Source: JBBQVZ01 sp963695975 (lineage in GTDB: Bacteria; Actinomycetota; UBA4738; HRBIN12). From it: 64,000 nt of DNA. Below, one piece after another: positions 35,101 through 43,508 of the stretch. Each line of letters opens with the position of its first letter. The stretch's first letter is position 1. Below the pieces are notes generated by a model. It did not search any database and was not told the DNA's origin. It saw only the letters and a program-made list of their open reading frames with translations. The stretch lies in the NCBI GenBank assembly GCA_963695975.1, contig CAVOIB010000010.1, positions 124,001 to 188,000 of the forward strand. Direction: 5' to 3'. A program made the translations under genes and the position numbers.

Positions 35101-35304
35101 AGCGATCGAATCGCTCTTGGTATCTCGGCGGCCCCAAGGCTGGCGAGCGCGGTCGCCGCCCACCGCAGGCAGATCGCCGGGGAGACGCTCGCCGTCGAGC
35201 TCACCGACGGGGAGCTGACGGACCCGTCCTTCCGCCAAGAGATCGACGTCGACGGAGAGCCCGTCACCGTCACCCTCCGGATCGCGCTCCCCGCGAGCTC
35301 CTGA
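32128..35304 (+). CDS. ileS: Isoleucyl-tRNA synthetase, type 2, with GXHH signature
   Basis: Charges tRNA-Ile. The 1058 residues and overall pattern fit the long, eukaryote-like IleRS2 class found in actinobacteria. GTG at 32128 has AAGGAGG 7 bp upstream. The class I HIGH motif after PPTANGKP reads GIHH (residues 57-60, codons at 32296-32307) instead of HxGH; KMSKS is normal (residues 600-604). The editing domain is present (LLVWTTTPWTLPSN). The GXHH swap has been reported in IleRS2 enzymes with extreme mupirocin resistance. Regulation is by the upstream T-box. The 3' end overlaps a small convergent gene by 35 bp. Confidence 0.97.
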   Translation: MPRFQPVDPKVSFPELERRILEFWREADVFRASIELRKDGPLWIFYEGPPTANGKPGIHHVEPRTFKDVYPRFKTMTGHYVPRKGGWDCHGLPVELEVEREIGTTGKRDIEAFGIAEFNRLCRESVGRYVDEFERLTERIGFWIDMSDAYWTMNTEYIESVWWSLKQLHRRGLLVESDKVTAYCPRCGTALSDAEVAMGYRTVEDPSIFVRFELLDVPARPELVGASLLVWTTTPWTLPSNTGAAVLASGTYAEVEHDGDRLILHQALVEPVLGIDQTPRGIDGSDLVGATYRPLYANVEGAHAVVAGDFVSTEDGTGIVHIAPAFGAEDLAVGREQGWPVFKPVDDAGRFNESAPPFVRGLFVKDADPAIVEDLRERGLLLRETTIEHSYPFCWRCGTPLLYFARSTWYARTTAVKERLLGVNDAVNWFPDHIKHGRYGDWLENNVDWAVGRERYWGTPLPLWRCGAGHVTPMGSLAELGERAGRDVSDIDPHRPFIDEVTFTCPEDGCDHIATRVPEVIDTWYDSGAMPFAQWGYHPDLGRGEEMFRERFPADFISEAIDQTRGWFYTLMAEGVLHFDEIAYRNVVCLGHLVAADGKKMSKSLGNALDPWEVLDRQGADALRWFMISSGSPWASRRISHDVLDEIVRSFLLTLWNVYAFFVTYANAEGFDPAVPGPPAQARPALDRWALSQLARTVREAREGLEAYDATAGARRIAAFVDDLSNWYVRRARRRFWSPAGAGGDDARAAFHTLHTALVTLAQLLAPFTPFVAEELWRNLAVGDQSVPPSVHLSDYPIPDDGTVDDGLDDAMSAARSIVELGRRVRVETKTRTRQPLSEAVVHLSGGHAGLSQVLPLVAEELNVKEVVFAESEESFGRWRAKPNYKALGPRLGPRVKEVAEHLAHDQGTLAAALAAGDVATISLADGSSLSLTPDDVDLAQEVPEGWGAASDGGFTVALDLELTDDLRTEGLARELVRVAQDARKAAGLHVSDRIALGISAAPRLASAVAAHRRQIAGETLAVELTDGELTDPSFRQEIDVDGEPVTVTLRIALPASS

Positions 35305-35485
35305 CCACCCCGATCACGAGGAGGAACAGTCCCCCGCAGCTCACGACGAGCGCGACGAGCGCGGACCGGGCGTGATCGTCCGTGGAGAAGAGGCCGACCC
35401 CGAGGGCCAGCGCGGCAACCAGGATGAGCGAGAACGCTGCGGCGTAGAGGAGAGCGACCGCCGTGCGGCGATCGCCCGCCCTCAC
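35270..35485 (-). CDS. Small two-helix membrane protein
   Basis: A 71-residue protein with two predicted membrane segments (ALLYAAAFSLILVAALALG and SALVALVVSCGGLFLLVIG, residues about 10-30 and 41-60). GTG at 35485 overlaps the Wag31 stop by 4 bp, which supports a real, coupled gene. It runs tail-to-tail into the ileS 3' end. The family is not recognised; its place after wag31 suggests a link to division or envelope growth, as an inference only. Confidence 0.6.
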   Translation of the reverse strand: MRAGDRRTAVALLYAAAFSLILVAALALGVGLFSTDDHARSALVALVVSCGGLFLLVIGVVRSSRGARSGG

Positions 35486-36261
35486 TCCTCGCCCCAGAAC
35501 AGCTCGCGCAGCGTCCGATCACCCTCGCCAGGCGAGCCCTCGTCATCTCCCTCGCCCGCCGCCACCGAAGCCGTGGCCGGCTCCTGGACACGGATCGGCT
35601 CGGTCGGACGCGGGTCTGCCACCGGCTCGCGCACCTGGATAGGCTTCGTAGCCTCGTTGCCCTGCGGTGACTTCTGGGTCTGGGGGGCGTCGGCCGCCTC
35701 AAGGGCCACGGCCGGTGGAGACGAGGGGGCGAGCTCCGGCGCCGAGACGCCCGGTTTCGCGGGGGTCCTGCTCGCCCTGGCCATACCCTTCACGGACTCC
35801 GCATGACCCTGGACGAGCGTTGCCAGCTGCTGCAGGAAGTCCTTCTCCTGGGAGAGGAACGCCGCGACCGCAGCCCGGCCTTCATCCGTCGAGAGGCTGG
35901 CGGTGGACCCGGCCGCCTGCTCACGGGCGTCCTTGAGGATGATGGCGGCTTCGGCGCGGGCGCGCTGGATGATCTCCTCAGCCTGGCGGGTCGTGTCCTC
36001 GAGGTCCGGGGCGCCCATGGGCAATGGCACCGGTGCGACGGGCAGCCCGGTCGCGGACCGGAGCCGCTGGTTCTCCTCCGAGAGCTTCGTCATGGCCTCG
36101 GTGACCTGATCCAGGAACTCGTCCACGTCGCGCATGCGGTACCCACCGAACCGAGAGACGCGGAACTCCTTCTGTTGGATGTCGGCCGGACCGACCGACA
36201 CGGGAGCCGGCATCCCGCTGAAATCCTGGGCACCGTCGGCGCCCGTGTCCTTCTTCTTCAT
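35482..36261 (-). CDS. wag31: DivIVA/Wag31-like cell-pole protein
   Basis: A 259-residue coiled-coil protein of the DivIVA family that marks curved membrane and directs polar growth in actinobacteria. The DivIVA domain starts at FRVSRFGGYRMRDVDEFLDQVTEAM (given in part), followed by a coiled-coil to about residue 115 and a Pro/Glu-rich disordered tail ending in RTLRELFWGEE. The membrane-binding segment is preceded by an unusual 30-residue N-terminal extension. It follows sepF and yggT in the standard order. Confidence 0.88.
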   Translation of the reverse strand: MKKKDTGADGAQDFSGMPAPVSVGPADIQQKEFRVSRFGGYRMRDVDEFLDQVTEAMTKLSEENQRLRSATGLPVAPVPLPMGAPDLEDTTRQAEEIIQRARAEAAIILKDAREQAAGSTASLSTDEGRAAVAAFLSQEKDFLQQLATLVQGHAESVKGMARASRTPAKPGVSAPELAPSSPPAVALEAADAPQTQKSPQGNEATKPIQVREPVADPRPTEPIRVQEPATASVAAGEGDDEGSPGEGDRTLRELFWGEE

Positions 36262-36283
36262 CGGACCTCCCTTGATCCCATAC

Positions 36284-36562
36284 TCAGCAGAGCACGTTCT
36301 GCAACACGAAGATGATCACGAACGCGACGATCACCGACAGATCCAGCGGTCCCGCGGGAGGCACGATCCGGCGGATCGGCGCGAGGACCGGCTCCGTAAC
36401 GTCGAAGAGCAGCTCGAACACGGTGCGCAGCGGGCCCGTCACGGGCGTCCGCGCCCCCGCCAGCTCGATCCAGCTCACGATCACGCGGGCCAACAAGATG
36501 ATCCAATAGATCGTGAGCGCGAGACATACGAGACGAAGGAAGGGGTTCGCCGTGCAGATCAT
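36284..36562 (-). CDS. yggT: YggT family membrane protein
   Basis: A 92-residue protein with two hydrophobic segments flanking the conserved amphipathic block LLFDVTEPVLAPIRRIVPPAGPLDLS (in part). It is regularly found between sepF and divIVA. Its role in osmotic stress or division is not established. The gap to wag31 is 22 bp. Confidence 0.9.
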   Translation of the reverse strand: MICTANPFLRLVCLALTIYWIILLARVIVSWIELAGARTPVTGPLRTVFELLFDVTEPVLAPIRRIVPPAGPLDLSVIVAFVIIFVLQNVLC

Positions 36563-36630
36563 CAGGCGGCAAGGCTAGCAGTGCGTGTGCCGCCATCGGG
36601 TCACCGGGTGACCGCTCGACCAACCGTGCC

Positions 36631-37098
36631 TCAGAACTGGTTGTAGAAGGCGCCGCCCGCGATGCGCTCGCGCTCCTCGGCGGAGACCTCGACGTTCGCA
36701 GGGGTAAGGAGGTACACGCGGTTGGCGACCAGCTCGATCTTGCCGTCGAGCCCATAGACGAGCCCCGACGCGAAATCCACGAGTCGACGGGCGATCGTGT
36801 CGTCGGTGCTCTGCAGGTTCATGATGACGGCGGTGCCCTCCTTGAAGCGGTCGGCCACCTCGCGCGCTTCGTTGAACCGTTTCGGCTCCGACTTGTAGAT
36901 CGCCGACGATGCGGCGCTCATCCGGGGCGGGGCGATGGTGCGAACCACCCCTTCGGTCTCCGACGAGACTTCGCGAACCGCCTGCGGCTTCATACGCCGC
37001 ACTGGTGACGGCTCCGCCTCCGGCATGTCGTCGACGAAGTCCTCGTCGTCCTCCACCAAACCGAGGTAGTTAAGCGTCTTCTTCCACACGCCGGCCAT
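36631..37098 (-). CDS. sepF: Cell division protein SepF
   Basis: A 155-residue FtsZ-membrane anchor, which matters here because ftsA is absent. The N-terminus MAGVWKKTLNYLGL forms the membrane-binding amphipathic helix, followed by an acidic linker and the SepF domain (RFNEAREVADRFKEGTAVIMNL, RRLVDFASGLVYGLDG; each in part). ATG at 37098 is preferred over the adjacent GTG at 37101 because GGAGG then sits 5 bp upstream. Confidence 0.94.
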   Translation of the reverse strand: MAGVWKKTLNYLGLVEDDEDFVDDMPEAEPSPVRRMKPQAVREVSSETEGVVRTIAPPRMSAASSAIYKSEPKRFNEAREVADRFKEGTAVIMNLQSTDDTIARRLVDFASGLVYGLDGKIELVANRVYLLTPANVEVSAEERERIAGGAFYNQF

Positions 37099-37113
37099 CA
37101 CTTCCTCCCTGAG

Positions 37114-37806
37114 CTACGTCGACGGCACTCGGGGACCGAACAGCGCCGTCCCGATGCGCACCATGGTAGCGCCTTCCTCCACTGCGACCTCGTAATCCAA
37201 CGACATCCCCATGGACAATTCCAGCACCTCGGGGTGGTCGCGGGCGATCCGGTCCCGCAGGTCGCGGAGCTTCACGAACGTCGCCCGGGCGTCTTCCGGG
37301 TCGGTCGTGAACGCGGGAACCGTCATCAAGCCGACGAGGTGGAGCCCGGCGGAGCCTGAGATCCGATCGGCAAGCGCCGAGGCATCGGCGGGCGCCACGC
37401 CCGACCGTTCCCCGGTGAAATCGACCTCGATCAGCGCGTCGAGGCTGCGTCCGCCTTCGGCGGCCCGCCGCGCAAGCCGTTCGGTCGCATGCCCTCCGGC
37501 GATCGTCTGCACGACGTCGGCGAGCGCCGCCACGTGATGCGCGCTGCTCGCCTGGAGCGTCCCGATGAAGTGCCACCGCACCGGCGGCGTCGCCGCACGC
37601 TTCGCTCGAAGCTCGTTGACGTAGTTCTCTCCGACGTCGGTGACGCCCGCCCCGACGGCCGACGCGATGACGTCGGCCGGGACCGACTTGCTCGCCGCCA
37701 CGAGGAGTACGCCCTCGGGATCGCTGCCCGCCCGGGCACATGCTCGCTCGATGCCCGACCGCACCGCGTCCAGGTTCGAACGGAGAGCTTCCTGGCTCAG
37801 CCCCAT
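37114..37806 (-). CDS. yggS: PLP-binding YggS family protein
   Basis: A 230-residue PLP homeostasis protein (PLPBP/YggS). The PLP Lys is in LLVAASKSVP, and the GENYVNELRAK, WHFIGTLQ and LSMGMSLDYEVAV segments are conserved. ATG at 37806 starts at the normal place for the family; a longer frame exists to 37860. It stands between ftsZ and sepF, as usual in Gram-positive dcw clusters, and is preceded by a nested hairpin in the ftsZ-yggS gap. Confidence 0.93.
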   Translation of the reverse strand: MGLSQEALRSNLDAVRSGIERACARAGSDPEGVLLVAASKSVPADVIASAVGAGVTDVGENYVNELRAKRAATPPVRWHFIGTLQASSAHHVAALADVVQTIAGGHATERLARRAAEGGRSLDALIEVDFTGERSGVAPADASALADRISGSAGLHLVGLMTVPAFTTDPEDARATFVKLRDLRDRIARDHPEVLELSMGMSLDYEVAVEEGATMVRIGTALFGPRVPST

Positions 37807-37841
37807 CGGACCCAGCGTGCCAGAAACGACGAACGGGGGGC

Positions 37842-37899
37842 GGGGAGGTCTCTCGGCCAAGAGGCGGGGGAAGGGCGCCTCTTCGCTCGGAACCTCCCC
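37842..37899 (-). promoter_or_regulatory. Nested stem-loop between ftsZ and yggS
   Basis: Outer pairing GGGGAGGT (37842-37849) with ACCTCCCC (37892-37899) and inner pairing AAGAGGCG (37859-37866) with CGCCTCTT (37876-37883). The 137-bp gap has no U-run. The structure could attenuate transcription or protect the ftsZ mRNA. Confidence 0.5.
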
Positions 37900-37943
37900 G
37901 TCCCCCGCTGCGCGAGGCCGCGCGGTCGGACGGGTCGTCCGGG

Positions 37944-39107
37944 TCAGCTCTTCAGGAAGTCCGGGATGTCCAGATCCTCCTCGGCGTCGAAGGAGACGGA
38001 GCTCCTCTCGGCATCGTTGGAGGACGTGAAGATATCCACGTCCTCATCGTCCTCCGACAGGATCGACGGAAGGGACTCCTCGTGCTCGCCGGCGCCCGTC
38101 GGCTCTTCCAGCAGCCGCGACAGCCGACTCTCGAAGCGACTGGCGTCCGATGAAACCGAGAGCTTGTCGAAACCGGCGGCGACGACCGTGACGCGCACCT
38201 CTTCCCCGAGCGCATCGTCCACGACCGCGCCGAAGATGATGTTCGCGTCCGGATGCGCCACGCGCGTGATGTGGTCGGCGGCGGCGTTCACTTCATGAAG
38301 CGTCAGGTCAGTCGGGCCGGCGATCGACAGCAGCACGCCTTTCGCCCCGTCGATCGAGGACTCGAGGAGCGGCGACGAGATCGCGGCCTTCGCGGCGTCA
38401 ACCGCACGCGACTCACCGGTGCCGTGCCCGATCCCCATCAGTGCCGAACCCGCTCCCGTCATGACGGACTTCACGTCGGCGAAGTCGAGGTTGATGAGCC
38501 CCGGCGTGGTGATGAGCGACGTGATGCCGTCCACCCCTTGGTAGAGGACCTGGTCGGCCATGCGGAACGCTTCGACCATCGGCGTCGTCGGATCCGACAC
38601 CTGGAGCAGCCGATCGTTCGGCACGACGATGAGGGTGTCGACAGCCTTCTTGAGTTCCGTGATACCGAGGTCGGCCTGCGTCGCCCGCTTGCGGCCCTCG
38701 AACCCGAAAGGACGGGTCACGACACCGATCGTCAGCGCCCCGAGTGCGCGCGCCACCTCGGCGATGACCGGCGCGCCACCCGTTCCGGTGCCACCTCCCT
38801 CTCCGGCGGTGATGAACACCATGTCGGCGCCCTTCAGGATCTCTTCGATCTCGTCCCCATGTTCGTGGGCAGCGGAACGGCCGACCTCCGGATCGGACCC
38901 TGCGCCGAGGCCACGCGTCGTCTCTCGCCCGATGTCGAGCTTCACCTCGGCATCGGACATCAGCAGGGTCTGGGCGTCGGTGTTGACGGCGATGAACTCG
39001 ACGCCCCGGAGGCCTGCCTCGATCATCCGGTTCACCGCGTTCACTCCGCCCCCGCCGATCCCGATCACCTTGATCACGGCGAGGTAGTTCTGGGGAGCCT
39101 CCATCAT
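37944..39107 (-). CDS. ftsZ: Cell division GTPase FtsZ
   Basis: The 387-residue tubulin homologue that forms the Z ring. IGIGGGGVNAVNRM and the GTP signature GGGTGTGGAP are present, as are the T7-loop residues NLDFADVK. A disordered acidic linker leads to the C-terminal peptide DLDIPDFLKS that binds SepF. ATG at 39107 has GGAGGA 6 bp upstream. It has its own 205-bp upstream gap and so probably a dedicated promoter. Confidence 0.98.
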   Translation of the reverse strand: MMEAPQNYLAVIKVIGIGGGGVNAVNRMIEAGLRGVEFIAVNTDAQTLLMSDAEVKLDIGRETTRGLGAGSDPEVGRSAAHEHGDEIEEILKGADMVFITAGEGGGTGTGGAPVIAEVARALGALTIGVVTRPFGFEGRKRATQADLGITELKKAVDTLIVVPNDRLLQVSDPTTPMVEAFRMADQVLYQGVDGITSLITTPGLINLDFADVKSVMTGAGSALMGIGHGTGESRAVDAAKAAISSPLLESSIDGAKGVLLSIAGPTDLTLHEVNAAADHITRVAHPDANIIFGAVVDDALGEEVRVTVVAAGFDKLSVSSDASRFESRLSRLLEEPTGAGEHEESLPSILSEDDEDVDIFTSSNDAERSSVSFDAEEDLDIPDFLKS

Positions 39108-39312
39108 CGCTGTCCTCCGAACGCCGAGCCGTTCGCTCGTTCGCTGCCTGCGGAAACGCTCTTCATCGACCCGTAACCTTAACCGTGACCTTGAGCTTGA
39201 TTGTTATATCTACCTCAGCTAGAGAGGGAAAACCTACTAAGAAAGCGCAGGTCCGTCAAGCTTCCTCCGGCGCTTCGTTGCACTCCTCGATGACAGCCGG
39301 AGCGCGTCGCCC
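39108..39312 (-). promoter_or_regulatory. ftsZ upstream region with candidate -10
   Basis: A 205-bp gap between ftsQ and ftsZ is markedly richer in A and T than its surroundings. TATAAC on the minus strand (39203-39208) could be a -10; no good -35 is seen 16-18 bp upstream. The ftsZ ribosome-binding site GGAGGA is at the proximal end. Confidence 0.4.
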
Positions 39313-40050
39313 TCAGCCGAATCGGGCCGTCGGCGCCGCCGGAACACGGACATCCGCGGAGAGCAGCCGCCTCCCCTGCCCCGCCGCCCAACGGAGCAAC
39401 GCTCCCAATGCGTCGGCCTTCGCCGCGGGTTCCTCTGGAGAGCCATAGGCGATCGCGGCCCCCGATCGCAGATCCATCTGGAGCTCGCCGTTAGGCATGA
39501 TCGTGATTCGTTCGACCTGGCTCCTGAGGGTCGGCTCCATGGCCGCGATGGCACTCGCTGCTCCTGCCTCCGATTCGATCGGCAGCCCCATGGTCGTCTC
39601 ATCCGCCGCGACGATCTGCGGGAGGATGGTTAGGCCCCCCGCAACCTCGAGCAGCGACCCATCTTCAGCGACGAGCCTCGGCACGCCCGCAGACTCGGTC
39701 ACCGCGACCGCTACGTGCTCCCGGATGTCGATAACGACCGTCGTGGGGAGCTCTTTGGTGACGGTCGCTTCGGCGATCCAGGGCTGGGCCTGCAAGCGCC
39801 GTTCGGCCGCCGCCGCGTTCAATGTGAATACGTTGGTGTTCGCGTCGACACCGGCGATACGCAGGACATCGGCCCGGGCCTCGTGCTCGAGACCTCGGAC
39901 CCGGATCGTCTCCGCATGGAACAGGGGCCCACGGGTCGCCGCGAGCCCGATGGAGCCCACCACCACCACGACCAAGAACACGATCGCCGGGATACGCAAC
40001 CGCCTCAGTTCGGCCGGCGTCGCGACATGCAGCTCACCGCCTGGCATCAT
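39313..40050 (-). CDS. ftsQ: Cell division protein FtsQ (POTRA domain)
   Basis: A 245-residue bitopic membrane protein: short cytoplasmic part, one membrane helix (about residues 20-39), a POTRA domain (LFHAETIRVRGLEHEARADVLR in part, PWIAEATVTKELPTTVVIDI) and a FtsQ beta domain. It connects FtsL with the other divisome proteins. The start overlaps murB by 17 bp. Confidence 0.92.
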   Translation of the reverse strand: MMPGGELHVATPAELRRLRIPAIVFLVVVVVGSIGLAATRGPLFHAETIRVRGLEHEARADVLRIAGVDANTNVFTLNAAAAERRLQAQPWIAEATVTKELPTTVVIDIREHVAVAVTESAGVPRLVAEDGSLLEVAGGLTILPQIVAADETTMGLPIESEAGAASAIAAMEPTLRSQVERITIMPNGELQMDLRSGAAIAYGSPEEPAAKADALGALLRWAAGQGRRLLSADVRVPAAPTARFG

Positions 40051-40966
40051 CGAACGCTCCTATCAGGCGGACCTCGGGGATCAGCTCGACCCCGAACGCA
40101 TCCATCACGATCGCCTCCATCCGGTGGATCAGCTCGAGGACGTCAGCCGACGTCGCACCCGGACCGGCCAGGATGAAGTTCGCGTGCTTGGTGGAGACGA
40201 CGGCACCTCCGGCGGAGGCCCCTTTGCCGCCGGCAGCCTCGATCAGACGGGCGGCGTGGTCGTCAGGCGGGTTCGTGAAGACGCTCCCGCAGTTGGGTTC
40301 GGCGATCGGCTGACTGCGCCGACGCCACTCCCTCGCGTCCTCCATCCGACCCCGGATCCGGTCCGGATCGCTTGGGGACAGCCTCATGGATCCCCCGGTG
40401 ACGACGGCGTCATCGTCGAGCGCCGATCCCCGGTAGACGAACCCCGCCTGCACTGCGGGGATAGCCGCAGCGTCGCCGGAGCCGAGATCGAAGACATGCA
40501 CATGCTCGAGGACTTCAGCCATCGAGCGCCCGTGGGCGCCCGCGTTCATCCGGATCGCGCCGCCCACGCTCGCAGGGATCGCGACCCCGAACTCGAGGCC
40601 CGTCAATCCGTGGCGGAGGGCCACGTTCGCGAGGGCGGGGAGGGGCATGGATGCCCCGACGGTCAGGCGCTCCCCGTCGCGAGCGACCCACCGGTAGCCG
40701 CGACCGAGCCGCAGGACGAGCCCCGCGAACCCGGCGTCGGACACGAGGACGTTCGAGCCTTTGCCCAACACCACGAATGGAACGCTGCTCTCGCGGACGG
40801 CCTCGGCCACGGCGGCGAGGTCCGATTCGGTCTCCGGCTCCAGGAACAGGGCGGCCGGACCGCCGAGCCGGAAGGACGTGAGGGGCGCGAGCGGGAAGTC
40901 CGTTCGCACGCGGTCGCCACACGCCGCACGGAGGATGCGCTCGGCCCGCTCGATCGCGGCGCTCAA
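40034..40966 (-). CDS. murB: UDP-N-acetylenolpyruvoylglucosamine reductase
   Basis: A 310-residue FAD enzyme that reduces the enolpyruvyl group to give UDP-MurNAc. It shows LTSFRLGGPA, FVVLGKGSNVLVSD, EFGVAIPASVGGAIRMNAGAHG (in part), the catalytic Ser in NCGSVFTNP and the Glu in LIPEVRLIG. TTG at 40966 overlaps the murC stop (TTGA) and has GAGGAGGAGG 6 bp upstream. Confidence 0.95.
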   Translation of the reverse strand: MSAAIERAERILRAACGDRVRTDFPLAPLTSFRLGGPAALFLEPETESDLAAVAEAVRESSVPFVVLGKGSNVLVSDAGFAGLVLRLGRGYRWVARDGERLTVGASMPLPALANVALRHGLTGLEFGVAIPASVGGAIRMNAGAHGRSMAEVLEHVHVFDLGSGDAAAIPAVQAGFVYRGSALDDDAVVTGGSMRLSPSDPDRIRGRMEDAREWRRRSQPIAEPNCGSVFTNPPDDHAARLIEAAGGKGASAGGAVVSTKHANFILAGPGATSADVLELIHRMEAIVMDAFGVELIPEVRLIGAFDDARR

Positions 40967-42405
40967 GACGCCTCCTCCTCGCGGATGCGATCAAGAGCGG
41001 CATCGCCGAGCATCCAGACGTCGCCGCACCCCATCGTGATGACGAAGTCGCCGTCTCGAACCTCGTCCGCCAGGAACGTCACGACGTCCCGGCGGTGTGG
41101 GAGGTACACGATGCGCGTGTCGGTGGCGGACTCTGCGGCTCCATCCACCACCAGCTTGCCCGTCACTCCGGGGATCGGATCCTGATCCGCGCCGTAGACA
41201 TCCGTCACCACCAGCAGGTCGGCCTCGCGGAGACTCTCTCCCAACTCGCGCCAGAGCGCCTGCGTCCGCGAGAAGCGGTGGGGCTGGAACACGGCCACCA
41301 GGCGGCGCGGCTCTGAGCGTCGGGCGACAGCCAGTGTGACCGCGAGCTCCGTCGGGACGTGGCCATAGTCATCGTAGAACACCGCGCCACGGGCGCTCCC
41401 CCGCAGCTCGAAGCGTCGATGGACCCCGCTGAACGCGGTCAGCGTTCCCGCTGCGTCGTCGACCGGGACGCCCAGGAGCGAGGCGACGACGATCGCCGCC
41501 GTCGCGTCGAGCAGGTTGTGTGCACCGTCCACCCGCAGCGAGAGCTCGACACGCTCCCCATCGGGACCGACGATGACGCCCGAGGCGCCTCCGGGGCCTT
41601 CCCTCACGACCGACAGCCGCCAATCGTTCCCGTCGCCGACGCCGTACCGGATGGCGGGAACGCCGCCGATGGCGAGGGCGGCTCTCGTCCCTTCATCGTC
41701 CCCGCACGCGACGACCCGCGCGCACCGCGCTGCGAACTCCGCGAACGCGTGCTCGATCTCGTCGCGCCCACCCGGGTAGAAGTCCACGTGGTCGACCTCG
41801 ACGTTCGTGATCACACCGATCGCCGGACCCACCAGCAAGAACGAGCCGTCGCTCTCATCGGCCTCGAAGAGGAATACGTCCCCGTCGCCAGACCGGGCCC
41901 CGCTGCCACTCTCATTCAGGTCGCCACCTATCAGGAAGGTGGGTTCGAGACCCGCCTCCTCGAGCACGACCGCCACCATCGATGTCGTCGTCGTCTTCCC
42001 GTGGGTGCCGGCCACCGCTATCGACCGTCTCCCCGACGCGAGCGACGCGAGGGCTTGGGCGCGCGCCCACACCGGTATCCCACGGCGGTGCGCCTCGACG
42101 AGCTCGACGTTGCGAGGCCCGATGGCGCTCGAGACGATCACGGCGTCAAGCTCGCCGAGCCGGACGGGATCGTGGCCGACGGCAACGTCGGCGCCGAGGT
42201 GCCGCAGCTCATCCAGTCCCTTCGAGTCCTTGAGGTCCGACCCAGTCACGGAAACGCCGCGCGCGAGGAGCAGCTTGGCGAGGTTGCGCATGCCCGCCCC
42301 GCCGATGCCGATCAGGTGGACATGTGCCACGCCGTCGAGCGTCGGCACGTCGAGCGTCGGGATGCTTCCCGGCGGAGGTGTGTAGGAGCGCTCGCGCTCG
42401 ATCAA
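40963..42405 (-). CDS. murC: UDP-N-acetylmuramate-L-alanine ligase
   Basis: A 480-residue ATP-dependent ligase adding L-Ala to UDP-MurNAc. The N-terminal HLIGIGGAGMRNLA and the P-loop VAGTHGKTTTTS are normal. The C-terminal DDYGHVPTE motif has Val where most MurC have a second His (DDYGHHPTE). TTG at 42405 overlaps the murG stop by 4 bp. The 25-residue N-terminal extension before VHLIG is Pro-rich. Confidence 0.95.
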   Translation of the reverse strand: MIERERSYTPPPGSIPTLDVPTLDGVAHVHLIGIGGAGMRNLAKLLLARGVSVTGSDLKDSKGLDELRHLGADVAVGHDPVRLGELDAVIVSSAIGPRNVELVEAHRRGIPVWARAQALASLASGRRSIAVAGTHGKTTTTSMVAVVLEEAGLEPTFLIGGDLNESGSGARSGDGDVFLFEADESDGSFLLVGPAIGVITNVEVDHVDFYPGGRDEIEHAFAEFAARCARVVACGDDEGTRAALAIGGVPAIRYGVGDGNDWRLSVVREGPGGASGVIVGPDGERVELSLRVDGAHNLLDATAAIVVASLLGVPVDDAAGTLTAFSGVHRRFELRGSARGAVFYDDYGHVPTELAVTLAVARRSEPRRLVAVFQPHRFSRTQALWRELGESLREADLLVVTDVYGADQDPIPGVTGKLVVDGAAESATDTRIVYLPHRRDVVTFLADEVRDGDFVITMGCGDVWMLGDAALDRIREEEAS

Positions 42406-43508
42406 CGCCCGCCTACCTCGACGATCAGCCGCGCGAACCGCTCCGCGGCATCAGGCTTCGCTCGCGCGCGGGCGCATCCACCCATCCGATCGAGCCGATC
42501 CTGGTCGCCCAACAGCGCGCTCACCCTGTCGGCGAATACGCGCGGCGTGAGCGCGCCGTCGAGCACGACCTCCGCGGCCCCCGCGCGTTCGAACTCGCGC
42601 GCGTTCGCCTCCTGATGGTTCTCCGTCGCATACGGGTACGGCACCAAGATCGACGGGATCCCGCAAACGGCCAGCTCGGCGAGCGTCGTTGCGCCGGCGC
42701 GCGCGACAACCAGGTCGGCGGCTGCGTACACGAGCTCCATCCGATCGAGGAACGGGATCGCCCGCACCAGCACGCCACCGTCGCCCGCGAGGCTCGGCAG
42801 CGACTGCGTCGCCCGTTCCGGCCCTGTGAGGACCACCAGCTGGACGTCCGTCCGGTCTTCCAGCAGGGCGACCGCGCCCGTGACGACCTCGTTCAGGTGC
42901 TCGGCTCCCTGGCTCCCGCCGATCACCAGCACGGTGCGCCTGGCGGCGTCGAGATCGAGAACGACTCTCGCTTCTTCCGCCAACGCCGCACGATGCGCCG
43001 GCTCCCGGACCACGTCCTCGCGGATCGGGTACCCGGTCAACTCGACCCTGGCGTGCCTCGGGAGACGGGTACGCGCGTCCTCGAAGGCGATGGCGACGGC
43101 CGCGGCGGACCGGGCGAGCAGCCGTGTCGCCAACCCGGGGACGGCGTTCGGTTCATGCAGGACGGAGCGCACACGCGCCCGGCGGGCTGCCAACATCGGC
43201 GGCACGCTCACATACCCCCCCAATCCGACCGCCACGTCCGCCCCCTCCACCCAGGGCCGGCAGCGGGCCATCGACCGCAGGGCCACCCAGGGTGCCTTGG
43301 CCGCGCGCCACGAGATTTCGCGGTAGAACGGGAGCGCCTCGACGGCGTGGAACGTGTAGCCGGCCGCCGGGATCCGGGTCGCCTCCTGTCCGTTCGGCGA
43401 CCCCACGAACCGAACGTCCGCTCCGTGCTCGCCGGTGAGACGTTCGGCGAGCGCGAGCGCCGGGAACACGTGACCGCCCGTTCCACCCGCGGCGATCACC
43501 ACCCTCAC
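42402..43508 (-). CDS. murG: UDP-GlcNAc:lipid I N-acetylglucosaminyltransferase
   Basis: A 368-residue peripheral membrane GT-B enzyme that makes lipid II. It shows the first glycine loop AAGGTGGHVFPALALA, the second VGLGGYVSVP, IGGSQGAEHLN, and the donor-binding ARAGATTLAELA and PYPYATENHQEANA. GTG at 43508 overlaps the ftsW stop (GTGA). The long open frame further upstream is the antisense or out-of-frame reading of ftsW. Confidence 0.96.
   Translation of the reverse strand: MRVVIAAGGTGGHVFPALALAERLTGEHGADVRFVGSPNGQEATRIPAAGYTFHAVEALPFYREISWRAAKAPWVALRSMARCRPWVEGADVAVGLGGYVSVPPMLAARRARVRSVLHEPNAVPGLATRLLARSAAAVAIAFEDARTRLPRHARVELTGYPIREDVVREPAHRAALAEEARVVLDLDAARRTVLVIGGSQGAEHLNEVVTGAVALLEDRTDVQLVVLTGPERATQSLPSLAGDGGVLVRAIPFLDRMELVYAAADLVVARAGATTLAELAVCGIPSILVPYPYATENHQEANAREFERAGAAEVVLDGALTPRVFADRVSALLGDQDRLDRMGGCARARAKPDAAERFARLIVEVGGR

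Noticed and set aside
33268..35238. 656-codon minus-strand frame opposite ileS
   Set aside because: It is the shadow of ileS; its translation has no family features and no ribosome-binding site.
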